A DNA stretch of 64,000 bases from an uncultured Bacteroidota bacterium (GTDB lineage Bacteria > Bacteroidota > Bacteroidia > Flavobacteriales > Flavobacteriaceae). Position numbers and translations under genes: made by a program. Shown one piece after another: positions 41,102-50,348 of this stretch (position 1 is the stretch's first letter; every line of letters begins with the position of its first letter). The notes beneath the pieces are model-generated. The model worked only from the letters and a program-made list of their open reading frames with translations. It did not search any database and was not told the origin of the DNA. The stretch lies in assembly GCA_902566635.1 (NCBI GenBank), contig CACFJP010000006.1, positions 1 to 64,000 on the forward strand. Direction: 5' to 3'.

Positions 41102-42181
41102 ATGAATCCAAAAGAATTGACCAAAGCAATTGTCAAAGCCTTTCTCATAATTGTACTTCTGATAGGGCTATTTGAGGTCACTGTTTCCATACAATCAGTT
41201 GTTTCCTACATTATAATTGCAGCAGTCGTGTCACTCATTGGGCGACCTATAACGCTGCTTTTAAAGAAAATTAAATTTAGTAACACATTATCCTCGGTAA
41301 CAACAATTGCAATATTGATGATGACATTTTTTGGTATTGCACGTTTATTATTTCCTGTGATTTTTGAACAAGCGAAAAACCTTTCCCTCCTCAATGTGAC
41401 TGCCTTTGAGGCTACTGCCACACAACTTATCGGTGAACTCAGTCTATATCTAAGTGGATACGGAATTAACTTACAGAGTTGGGTAGATCGAAGCTTGGCT
41501 GAGTTTGATTACAGCTTTCTACCAAACTTCATAAATACAATCTTAAATGGACTCAGTGGGTTTACAATTGGTGTATTTTCAGTCATTTTTATATCGTTTT
41601 TCTTTTTAAAAGACAGTGGTTTATTAGAGAAAATGGTCATGGTTTTTATAGCTGACAAAAACATTTCAAGAGTTGAAAAGTCAATACTTTCAATTAAAAA
41701 TTTATTATCGAGATATTTCATCGGACTGCTCATACAGGTTACTGTTTTGTTCTTCATCTATACTATTATCTTGTTAATAATCGGTATACCAAATGCAGTA
41801 ACAATATCACTGGTATGTGCACTGCTAAATATTATTCCGTTTTTAGGACCAATCATCGGTTCTTTTTTAATGGTTTTTTTAACCATGACAAGTCATCTCG
41901 ATGCCAGTTTTGCAACTGAAACTCTTCCCAAGACCATCTATGTATTTATTGGATTTGCAATTGGTCAGTTGATTGATAATTTTCTGACGCAGCCTTTTGT
42001 TTTTTCTGCGTCTATCAAATCACATCCACTCGAAATATTTATTGTGATTCTTAGTGGAGGTCTATTGTTTGGTCCCTTGGGAATGATCATTGCTGTACCA
42101 TCCTACACATCTTTAAAAGTGATTTTTAAAGAATTTTATGCGCATAATAAAATTGTGAAAGCATTAACCAAAGACATTTAA
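41102..42181 (+). CDS. AI-2E family transporter
   Basis: Multi-TM; 'LLNIIPFLGPIIGSFLMV', 'SGGLLFGPLGMIIAVP'. Confidence 0.92.
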   Translation: MNPKELTKAIVKAFLIIVLLIGLFEVTVSIQSVVSYIIIAAVVSLIGRPITLLLKKIKFSNTLSSVTTIAILMMTFFGIARLLFPVIFEQAKNLSLLNVTAFEATATQLIGELSLYLSGYGINLQSWVDRSLAEFDYSFLPNFINTILNGLSGFTIGVFSVIFISFFFLKDSGLLEKMVMVFIADKNISRVEKSILSIKNLLSRYFIGLLIQVTVLFFIYTIILLIIGIPNAVTISLVCALLNIIPFLGPIIGSFLMVFLTMTSHLDASFATETLPKTIYVFIGFAIGQLIDNFLTQPFVFSASIKSHPLEIFIVILSGGLLFGPLGMIIAVPSYTSLKVIFKEFYAHNKIVKALTKDI

Positions 42182-42183
42182 AT

Positions 42184-42498
42184 ATGATATTATCCAATAC
42201 TGAAACCGTTGCAAACCAAACTATTACAGAAACATTAGGAATTGCTAGAGGAAGCACTGTCAGGAGTAGAAATATCGGACGAGATATTTTTGCAAGCCTC
42301 AAGAACATAGTTGGAGGTGAAATTGAAGAATACACAAAGCTTCAAGCAGATGCTAGAGAACAGGCCCTTCAACGAATGATAAGTGACGCAAAAAAACTTG
42401 ATGCAGATGCGATAGTGAATGTTCGATTCACTACGTCTGTTGTTGCGCAAGGTGCCTCTGAAATGTTGGCATATGGAACAGCTGTTAAACTAAAATAG
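42184..42498 (+). CDS. YbjQ family protein
   Basis: 'ETVANQTITETLGIARGSTVRSRNIGRDIFASLKNIVGGEIEEYTKLQADAREQALQRMISDAKKLDADAIVNVRF'. Confidence 0.95.
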   Translation: MILSNTETVANQTITETLGIARGSTVRSRNIGRDIFASLKNIVGGEIEEYTKLQADAREQALQRMISDAKKLDADAIVNVRFTTSVVAQGASEMLAYGTAVKLK

Positions 42499-42603
42499 AT
42501 GTTCTTTTTCTTTTATTTGGCGGTTGGAATTGTATTGATTGTGTTGGCAATCACAAAATATAATCAGGGTCAAAATGATGACTTTGACAAGCGTAACAAT
42601 TGA
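42499..42603 (+). CDS. Small single-TM protein (34 aa)
   Basis: ATG at 42499: MFFFFYLAVGIVLIVLAITKYNQGQNDDFDKRNN*, directly abutting the ybjQ-like gene. Confidence 0.4.
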   Translation: MFFFFYLAVGIVLIVLAITKYNQGQNDDFDKRNN

Positions 42604-42669
42604 GTAGGCAAATTTGTTGTCGGTTTTCGGCTGATAATGTATTTTTGCGACCGATTTAGTTTCGACTTA

Positions 42670-42753
42670 GGAGAGGTGCCAGAGTGGTAATGGAGCAGAT
42701 TGCTAATCTGTCAACGCGAAAGTGTTGCCTGGGTTCGAATCCCAGTCTCTCCG
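42670..42753 (+). tRNA. tRNA-Ser (GCT)
   Basis: ggagagg acceptor pairing tctctcc; long variable arm; anticodon loop ttGCTaa; T-loop ggttcgaatcc. Confidence 0.95.
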
Positions 42754-42795
42754 CTAAAATCCTTGCAAGTTACTGATTTGCAATGGTATTTATCC

Positions 42796-42869
42796 GGTCG
42801 CGTAGCTCAGCTGGATAGAGCATCTGCCTTCTAAGCAGACGGTCATAGGTTCGAATCCTATCGCGATCA
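42796..42869 (+). tRNA. tRNA-Arg (TCT)
   Basis: ggtcgcg/cgcgatc acceptor; anticodon loop ctTCTaa; T-arm ataggttcgaatcctat. Confidence 0.95.
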
Positions 42870-42888
42870 CGAATAAATAATACAAATG

Positions 42889-42923
42889 AAAAAAAAACGC
42901 CACTCTTGCTTGAGCGTTTTTTT
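42889..42923. terminator. Rho-independent terminator after tRNA genes
   Basis: aaaaaaacgc...gcgttttttt inverted repeat downstream of tRNA-Arg. Confidence 0.65.
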
Positions 42924-42988
42924 GTTTTTGGGTATTTTAAAGCGAAGTATTGGAGGAACGTATTGTTGCCTGTATGGTTTAAATACAC

Positions 42989-44077
42989 CTAACGTAATGA
43001 GACCACTGCTCTAAAACCAGTATGCAAACTTCCTGTATCTGGAGTGGTTTTCATACGCATACTGTTTCTGTAGCCACTGCAATAACTCTCGTGACATAAA
43101 AAACTACCCCCTCTGCTTATTCTTTTCAGTGCATAAGGCTCGTTGGAGTCATAGCTTGTCTTGGGTCCTTGTGGGTTGTGGGTTGTTTTACCAGCTAAGG
43201 TTTTATAGTAATCTTCGTGGTATAAATCAGCGCACCATTCCCATACATTACCTGCAATATCATATAAACCATAGTTATTTGGCTGGTAGCTTTGTACAGG
43301 TGCTGTAAAATAATACCCATCTCTCTTATCATTTCTGAAGGGAAAAGCACCTTCCCACGTATTGGCTTTTGGTTTTCCAGAACGTAAGTCTTCATTTCCC
43401 CATGCATATACTGCATCAGTAAGTCCGCCTCTACTGGCATACTCCCACTCGGCTTCCGTTGGTAATCGTTTGCCTACCCAATCGCAATAGGCAACTGCAT
43501 CAAACCAACTGACATGTACTACAGGGTGATTATCTTTCCCTACGATACTGCTGCCTGGGCCTTCAGGCTGCCTCCAATTGGCGCCTTGTCTCCATTGCCA
43601 CCATTGGCTAACATCAAGTAGAGATACAGGCTTATCTGTAGGTACAAAAACCAGTGATGCTGGTGCCAATTGACTCGCATCAGGTTTTGGAGTTCCTGGA
43701 GGTAATTCTTTTTTTATTTCTTCCCAGTCTACGGCTTTTTCTGCAGTAGTCAAATAACCTGTTGCTTCTACAAAAGCAGAAAACTGTGCGTTGGTTACCT
43801 CATGGACATCCATCCAAAAGGAGTCAACAACCACCATATGCTTTGGATACTCATCTCGCCAAGCCTGATCATCATCTCCTCCCATAGAAAACCTGCCACC
43901 TGGAATAAGTACCATCTCCTTTAAATTCACATCAAGTTTCTCATGCGATGTTATGCTAACTGATGAACTAAAACGACTTTGCGTGGGGGTACAACTATGG
44001 CCAGCGGTTTGGGGTGGTTTGGGGGTTTGTTGGCAGCCGATAGCAATTATTAAAATCAATATGTTACGGATATTCAT
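42989..44077 (-). CDS. Formylglycine-generating enzyme (SUMF1/FGE) family, probable lipoprotein, both catalytic cysteines present
   Basis: 'LIIAIGCQQ' lipobox-like; 'VLIPGGRFSMGGDDDQAWRDEYPKH', 'ISRGGSFLCHESYCSGYRNSMRMKTTPDTGSLHTGFRAV' matches the FGE GGSxxCHxSYC active site. Confidence 0.9.
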   Translation of the reverse strand: MNIRNILILIIAIGCQQTPKPPQTAGHSCTPTQSRFSSSVSITSHEKLDVNLKEMVLIPGGRFSMGGDDDQAWRDEYPKHMVVVDSFWMDVHEVTNAQFSAFVEATGYLTTAEKAVDWEEIKKELPPGTPKPDASQLAPASLVFVPTDKPVSLLDVSQWWQWRQGANWRQPEGPGSSIVGKDNHPVVHVSWFDAVAYCDWVGKRLPTEAEWEYASRGGLTDAVYAWGNEDLRSGKPKANTWEGAFPFRNDKRDGYYFTAPVQSYQPNNYGLYDIAGNVWEWCADLYHEDYYKTLAGKTTHNPQGPKTSYDSNEPYALKRISRGGSFLCHESYCSGYRNSMRMKTTPDTGSLHTGFRAVVSLR

Positions 44078-44099
44078 ATTAAGTAAGAAATATAACCAA

Positions 44100-45779
44100 T
44101 TAAGCCTTTATAACTTTTTTGGTTTCTTGCATACCATCGGCTTGGAGTGTTACAACATACAAGCCATGAGGTAATGATACCATATCTATAGCAGCATAAC
44201 CTAGTTGCATATCCAATATACCCGATTTTATAAGCCCACCATTTGGGTTGTATATGTCGTATTTTACTTGCGAGTTATTTGTAATTGGGTTAACAAAAAG
44301 CTTGTCATAAACCGGATTGGGATAAGCGGCCCAAAAAGTTTCATTATTGGAAGTATTATTACTTAGAGAATAACATGTTGAATCCACATAATGACTTGGC
44401 TTTATAATATCTTGGATTTTCTTAGCAGAAAAACTTTCATTATTGGTTTGATCGAAAAAAGCATTATCAACGACTGCATTTTCAGCTCCTAAAAAGTCTT
44501 GCATCAGAGTGGCAAATACTTGTCTGTAGTCGTGTTGAACTGTTTTGATCTGCCAATTGTTATTACTTGTGGCTTCAGTCAGATCTACATTTATTCCTGA
44601 AACACCTCCCTGTACTGGTTTCCCAAACACAAACATAGGGGCAATCTCACCATGGTCTGTACCTAAGTTGCCATTTTGCTTTGCTTTGCGACCAAACTCA
44701 GAAAATGTTATGCCAATGATATCATCTCCAATAGAATCTGAGTTTACATCCTTAACAAATGCATCAACAGCTGTGGAGACTTCATTTAGAAGTTCAGAGT
44801 GGCGACCATTAATATCCCCAGAACCCTGATTTTGAGCATTATGAGTATCAAAGCCTCCAATAGTAACCATGTAAACTTTCGTTTCGATCCCACCTCTGAT
44901 TAATCGTGCTACAGTCTTCAACTGATTTGCTAAATCTGTATCCGGATAAGCTGCTAAATTATTAGATCCAGGAGCATTAAATGCATTTTGTATTGACTGA
45001 GAATAAATATTTGCACTTGCATCAGTATCAACTACGTATTGTAATTCAGCTCCATAATGGGAATTATTTGGAATATTTGATGGTGGTTGACCTGAAAGCC
45101 CATTTAAAACTGTGTAAAAATTCTCAGAATCTTGTCCTTCAATATTCATAGCTATACCATCTTCATGTTCAGCATGAAATCCAAGCCAGGTATTGCTTGA
45201 ACCCAACTGAATTCCAAGCGGAAAATTAGATGGTAACAAATTAGAGTAGGCCTCTTCCATAAACCTGCCCATCCAACCACTATCTTTGCCATTATTCCAG
45301 CTATTTCCATCATTTCCAGTAGACCATAAATCAATTGAAGCGAAATGACTTTTATTAGCACTTGGATAGCCAACAGACTGTAAAATCCTCAACATTCCGG
45401 ACTGATAAAGTCCTTTAAATCCTGAATTATGTTGTCCTTCTAATAATGCTGGATGAAACATCAATTGTTGGTTTGATGGCAATAAAGTGTCTACTGCCTG
45501 ATCCGAAAAATTAACATCAGGAATATATATATCTGGGCGTAAAACAGAACTATAATATCCATAATTGTCATAAGGAATCAAAGTGTTAAGGCCATCATTA
45601 CCACCCCTCAGTTCAATCAAAACCAATTTTCGTGATGAAACATCACAATTCATGGTTGAATTAGCTAATTTTAGTGCTGCCCCAACTTCAAATGGTAAAA
45701 GTCCCAAAGCAGATGCTGTAGATGAAAGTTTAACAAATTCTCTTCTTTTCATTTTACATAAGTTGAAATTCTGAAGCAT
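44100..45779 (-). CDS. DUF1501 family protein with T9SS C-terminal sorting domain
   Basis: 'LVLIELRGGNDGLNTLIPYDNYG', 'VTIGGFDTHNAQ', 'FSEFGRKAKQNGNLGTDHGEIAPMFVFG', C-terminal 'AAYPNPVYDKLFVN...HGLYVVTLQADGMQETKKVIKA'. Confidence 0.92.
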   Translation of the reverse strand: MLQNFNLCKMKRREFVKLSSTASALGLLPFEVGAALKLANSTMNCDVSSRKLVLIELRGGNDGLNTLIPYDNYGYYSSVLRPDIYIPDVNFSDQAVDTLLPSNQQLMFHPALLEGQHNSGFKGLYQSGMLRILQSVGYPSANKSHFASIDLWSTGNDGNSWNNGKDSGWMGRFMEEAYSNLLPSNFPLGIQLGSSNTWLGFHAEHEDGIAMNIEGQDSENFYTVLNGLSGQPPSNIPNNSHYGAELQYVVDTDASANIYSQSIQNAFNAPGSNNLAAYPDTDLANQLKTVARLIRGGIETKVYMVTIGGFDTHNAQNQGSGDINGRHSELLNEVSTAVDAFVKDVNSDSIGDDIIGITFSEFGRKAKQNGNLGTDHGEIAPMFVFGKPVQGGVSGINVDLTEATSNNNWQIKTVQHDYRQVFATLMQDFLGAENAVVDNAFFDQTNNESFSAKKIQDIIKPSHYVDSTCYSLSNNTSNNETFWAAYPNPVYDKLFVNPITNNSQVKYDIYNPNGGLIKSGILDMQLGYAAIDMVSLPHGLYVVTLQADGMQETKKVIKA

Positions 45780-47568
45780 TAATCATTTTTGGAATTAATC
45801 CGTCTTGACCAGCTAATCTATTTTTAATTGTTACCAAAGCGTTTTCAGAATCAGTTGAATTTCCATTTTTGTAAGCATTCCATGTATCATACCAAACATA
45901 ATTTGGTTCATTATCATGAATTAAAAACTTTACAAAGTAAGAAACCCTGGAACTATCTATTAATTCACAATAGAGGATTTCTGAAAGTTCTTCAACAATT
46001 TTATTAGCATCAAAAGGGTCTGTTACTATATTTTCAAGAAAATTTACAGGGTCAAAGGAAGTCCAAATTCTCTGATAATATTGTCCGCCGTTTTGTGTAG
46101 TTTGGACTCCAATTATTTTATTAATACCATTACCAAAATTATCATTGTAATCTTGACCTATAAATGAAAGTATTGTATTGTACCTTGCTACAATATTATT
46201 GGGGTTAAACCAAGCTTTATCATAGGCTGGAGGCTGATAATCACCAGGATATCCAGCTACAGTTGCCGGAGCAAATGGAGTCATGCCAGTTGAGGAAAAA
46301 AATGAATTATGCAAAAATGCATTCCAAAAAATGTAATATCTAAAGTTTTCATTTGATGTATTATATCCACTTCCTTGTGGAGTCTGCGTGGTATTGGGAT
46401 CTGGCAAAACTACCCCTAATATTTGAATTAATTCATTTACAAATTGTAAAGGGTTTTTTATTATGGATCCAATGTTTTCATTAGTAGAATCTGTGTCATC
46501 TAAATCAAAAAAATGTTTAGATTTAAGAAGTGTTTTAAGAACCTCAAGGAGGTTATATCCATTTGACTGCAATTGTTGTGCTAATGGGGTGATGATATCG
46601 TCTTCCACTTCTTGATCCCACTCGCTTCGAACAAACATTCTATACAGCTTACGAATATAGTTTTTTGCGGTTTCGATTTTATTAAAAATCATATCAACAA
46701 AATCATCTAATTCGGATTCTATCGAGGATGTTGTATTTCCACCTGATATTGTTTGATTATTAAAAGCATAACTAAACGTTTTGTCTCCTGTATCATGTAC
46801 ATTAGTTTTAATATAACCTTTAGGAATACCTGAGGGATAATGAGGGGTTTTTACTGTATCAGCATCATAATTATTTCTATTGTTCTTGAACTTAATCCCC
46901 GAAAAAACTCTTGCAGCTTGAACTACATCATGTTCAGTGTAATTTGTATAATCACCATCACTTACCTGTTCCCCTTTGCCAATAGTAAACAACTCTAAAA
47001 ATTCCCTTGCATAATTTTCATTAGGGTTGTTTTTATTATTATCAGAATTATCTAAATAGTAAAGCATAGAATTGTCAAAGGTGATTTTTCTGGCAAGGTC
47101 TTTTATACTTTTATCAGAATAAAATTGAAGTAGGTTGACATAATCAAAAAAATGAGCTGATTTTCCAGAACCATCATCTTTCGATATTGTAAATGTTGTA
47201 AATAAAAACCAAGTTAACTTATCAAGTAATGTGTTTTGGCTGATGCAATTATACCACCACCAGCCTGCAACTAAACTCCTTTTTCGTACTTGACCACATG
47301 GGTATGCACTATTGGACCAATTTCCTGAATTTAACCAAAATCCGTCTTGTGCACCAGGACACTGAGAGAAATTACCATTTGTTACAGGGTCGTTAGGCCA
47401 TAGCATTGTATGAGTGTGAGGAGATGATATTATGGTTAAAATTTCATCAGCCGTTTTTCCAACATATTGATCTAAGTCTGACTTTGAATAATGGAAACAT
47501 GCTCTACGCAATAAATGTTTTGTTAGCCTTAAGTCTAGATGTTGTGTATGTTCATTCAATGACGCCAT
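45754..47568 (-). CDS. DUF1800 family protein
   Basis: 'LTKHLLRRACFHYSKSDLDQYVG', 'NENYAREFLELFTIGKG', 'YTEHDVVQAARVFSG', 'FAPATVAGYPGDYQPP'. Confidence 0.88.
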   Translation of the reverse strand: MASLNEHTQHLDLRLTKHLLRRACFHYSKSDLDQYVGKTADEILTIISSPHTHTMLWPNDPVTNGNFSQCPGAQDGFWLNSGNWSNSAYPCGQVRKRSLVAGWWWYNCISQNTLLDKLTWFLFTTFTISKDDGSGKSAHFFDYVNLLQFYSDKSIKDLARKITFDNSMLYYLDNSDNNKNNPNENYAREFLELFTIGKGEQVSDGDYTNYTEHDVVQAARVFSGIKFKNNRNNYDADTVKTPHYPSGIPKGYIKTNVHDTGDKTFSYAFNNQTISGGNTTSSIESELDDFVDMIFNKIETAKNYIRKLYRMFVRSEWDQEVEDDIITPLAQQLQSNGYNLLEVLKTLLKSKHFFDLDDTDSTNENIGSIIKNPLQFVNELIQILGVVLPDPNTTQTPQGSGYNTSNENFRYYIFWNAFLHNSFFSSTGMTPFAPATVAGYPGDYQPPAYDKAWFNPNNIVARYNTILSFIGQDYNDNFGNGINKIIGVQTTQNGGQYYQRIWTSFDPVNFLENIVTDPFDANKIVEELSEILYCELIDSSRVSYFVKFLIHDNEPNYVWYDTWNAYKNGNSTDSENALVTIKNRLAGQDGLIPKMINASEFQLM

Positions 47569-47583
47569 ATGTCTTCAAAGATA

Positions 47584-49983
47584 TCACTTTTTAATAATAC
47601 TTATTACACGTGAGTTTTGTTTTTTAAATTTTAAGAAATAAACTCCATTTGCAAAAGAGGATAGGTCAATTGTGTTACCATAACCTCTTGAAATAGTTAT
47701 TCCATTAACATCAAAGACTCTATATTCTACATTATTTTCAGAAGATAACTTTACGATTCCATTTGTTGGGTTGGGGTAAACGAAAATTTCTTCTTTGAAA
47801 ACCGTTTTATTGGTTAGGGTAAGTGCATTAACAATATCGAAATTTTCTTCTGGAACCCAGTCGATTCCAGGTGTCCAAACATTACTTTGGTCGATTGCGC
47901 CAATATCAGGTAAGTTACCTACACCCGTTTGTGGCACCAATTCATTAAGAGTTTTAAGTTCCGTAGGAGAGATATATACTGAGTTTGTTGGGGCTGAACC
48001 CTTGTCAATTAAAACATCGCTACTTGGCACATAATTAGCAATGGTTTTATTATTTGAATTATTATATGTTATGATGGAAGTTACATCAGATTTATAAGAA
48101 ATACCTGTTCGAGTTGCAGTGAGTTGGTCAATATTATCCATTGATATGCCACTACCTATTCCAGAAAAAATGTCCCCATCACTTCCAACGCACTCACGCC
48201 AACTATCATTACTGCCATTCTGATCGCTATCAAACATGATATAGCCCTTAGAGCCAATTGGCATTGGAGCATTATTAGACAACTGAAATTGTGTACTGCT
48301 ACGATGTGAGCCTATTCGTTCGGCAAGGTTGTTATAGAGCCACGTGTGATTATTTGAGCAATCTTCAGCTAAAATGATTATGTCATTTCGGTTATTGATA
48401 GTGTTTATAACAGTGTTGTTGGCAATGATTTGGTTGTTTCCCTTGATCATTAGTCCCATGGTATTATCTGCAATGTTGTGATGCATAATTCCAAAGCTTC
48501 CTGCTTCTTCAGCATTACCTCCAGGAGCGTCATATCGAAAAGCATATTTTTCGGTATCATAGACAAAATTATGATGAACAACAGAATTTTTGACTGTAAT
48601 TTTTGTTCCTTGAAAAACAGCCCCATCAGATTGTGCAAGACCTGTATTTGAAACTATATTGTAAGAAAATATAGATGCTTCTCCTGGCCATACTGTTGCA
48701 GATGCTCCTGTATTGTAAATTTCATTATTAGAAAATTCATTTTTGTAACCAACCACATTGATAGTAACCATTAAGCCGTCTAGCTGTGTTGCTGACCAAT
48801 CTATATTTTTAAAATATGAGTTGAGCACCTTGTTGTGATCTCCCTTTATAATTAAACCTTCGCCCTCAGAATTGATAAATAAGCAACCTTCAATGGTGCT
48901 GTTATGAACTTCTTTTGTTCCCGATGAGCCCAATATTGTTGGAGCTGCACCTTGAAGTTCACCAAGCATTCTTCTTGAATAAGAAGGATAATAGAAATTG
49001 CAAGCTGAAATGTTCAAATAATTAGAGTTATCTGCTTTAAATGTAGTTGCAAAAAATGTAAGTCCTTCAATAGTAATATGGCTACTGTTGTCGATAAGTA
49101 TTGAGTAGTCACGAACTTTTCCACGGACGGAAGTATTGTTTAAATCGACACCATTTTGAGGTAATACGTAAAGCATTTCATTGTCTTGATCTAAAAACCA
49201 TTCATTTTGAACATCTATGAGTTCTTTTTTGCCTTCGAAAAAGAAATAATGATGTTTGGTTTTGAATGAGTTACCAAAATTTCCTTCATATTCAATAAGA
49301 TCGTTTCCATTTTGAATGGTATGATGATCGGTGATTCGTTTGGTAAAGGTTTTAAAGGACCCAACATTTAAAATTCCGATGCTATTTGTAAGATCAATTG
49401 TGCCAGGATCTTTTTTACTCTCGTCGATATACAGCTGACCATCTTGACTTGTGTTTTCATGTCCTTCTGCCCAACTGTGTTTATCAAAAATATAAAGAGT
49501 TTTGCCATTTTCATCCTCAGCATCCATATCAAACTGTGCATTTGGCCATCTGGCCATAACCATTTGTTCGTTACCAACAAAAAGCTGAGTAATTTGGTCA
49601 TCAATGCCATTCACTACTTTAATGGATGAATTTGCATTGTCATCATTCCATTGGCCTTCTATAGCAATGGTTCCATCAATTATTACAGTCTCCCCATCAA
49701 AACTTTTAATCAATGTGGGTGATGAATTCGAAGATGTAAAGTTATCAATTGAGATTTGTTCGTGATATACACCTGCTCTAATGATGACTGTGTCGCCCGC
49801 ATCTATTTCGCTTATGGCTTTTCCGATTGTTTCGAACGGGGAATCAATAGAGCCATTTCCAGTGTTATCATTTCCAACCGAATTGGAAACATAATAAGTG
49901 GTCTGCCCAAGAGTATTAATGTGAAAAATAAAAAACAGAGTTATAAACAGCCTAATCCTATATTTTTTTAAAATCTCAATCAT
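47584..49983 (-). CDS. Secreted right-handed parallel beta-helix protein with T9SS sorting domain (putative carbohydrate-active enzyme)
   Basis: 'TYYVSNSVGNDNTGNGSIDSPFETIGKAISEIDAGDTVIIRAGVYHEQI', 'LFVGNEQMVMARWPN', repeated NxI/NxV coils, C-terminal 'VYPNPTNGIVKLSSENNVEYRVFDVNG...'. Confidence 0.82.
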   Translation of the reverse strand: MIEILKKYRIRLFITLFFIFHINTLGQTTYYVSNSVGNDNTGNGSIDSPFETIGKAISEIDAGDTVIIRAGVYHEQISIDNFTSSNSSPTLIKSFDGETVIIDGTIAIEGQWNDDNANSSIKVVNGIDDQITQLFVGNEQMVMARWPNAQFDMDAEDENGKTLYIFDKHSWAEGHENTSQDGQLYIDESKKDPGTIDLTNSIGILNVGSFKTFTKRITDHHTIQNGNDLIEYEGNFGNSFKTKHHYFFFEGKKELIDVQNEWFLDQDNEMLYVLPQNGVDLNNTSVRGKVRDYSILIDNSSHITIEGLTFFATTFKADNSNYLNISACNFYYPSYSRRMLGELQGAAPTILGSSGTKEVHNSTIEGCLFINSEGEGLIIKGDHNKVLNSYFKNIDWSATQLDGLMVTINVVGYKNEFSNNEIYNTGASATVWPGEASIFSYNIVSNTGLAQSDGAVFQGTKITVKNSVVHHNFVYDTEKYAFRYDAPGGNAEEAGSFGIMHHNIADNTMGLMIKGNNQIIANNTVINTINNRNDIIILAEDCSNNHTWLYNNLAERIGSHRSSTQFQLSNNAPMPIGSKGYIMFDSDQNGSNDSWRECVGSDGDIFSGIGSGISMDNIDQLTATRTGISYKSDVTSIITYNNSNNKTIANYVPSSDVLIDKGSAPTNSVYISPTELKTLNELVPQTGVGNLPDIGAIDQSNVWTPGIDWVPEENFDIVNALTLTNKTVFKEEIFVYPNPTNGIVKLSSENNVEYRVFDVNGITISRGYGNTIDLSSFANGVYFLKFKKQNSRVISIIKK

Positions 49984-49991
49984 ATCAATTT

Positions 49992-50348
49992 CTATTCTAG
50001 TTTAAACACTTGTTCCAATTCCATCCACTTTTCGCCATCTTTTGCCCACGGAAGAGCTTGTTGGTAATTCCACATAAGTTTTTCCCATTTCTGAACTTTT
50101 GGATTAACAGCATCCATTTTAGCTTTTTTGACTTTATTGAAAGTCTCATCAACTTCCATAATCATAAACAATCTATTACCAACAAGGTAGATCTCCATAT
50201 CTACAATTCCAGCCACTTTAATGCTCTTAGTTATTTCAGGCCATGCGTTACCTTTTGCATGATATTCTTTGTATTCTTCAATTAACTTATTGTCATCTTT
50301 AAGATCACACGAATAGCAAAATCGTTTTGTTTTCATATTTATCGACAA
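49992..50348 (-). CDS. L-rhamnose/L-fucose mutarotase family (DUF718)
   Basis: 'RFCYSCDLKDDNKLIEEYKEYHAKGNAWPEITKSIKVAGIVDMEIYLVGNRLFMIMEVDETF'. Confidence 0.88.
   Translation of the reverse strand: MSINMKTKRFCYSCDLKDDNKLIEEYKEYHAKGNAWPEITKSIKVAGIVDMEIYLVGNRLFMIMEVDETFNKVKKAKMDAVNPKVQKWEKLMWNYQQALPWAKDGEKWMELEQVFKLE

Noticed and set aside
42661-42880. tRNA region considered as a degenerate tRNA/attachment remnant
   Set aside because: Both tRNAs fold with complete acceptor, anticodon and T arms and look functional; no second copy of their 3' ends noticed in the window.
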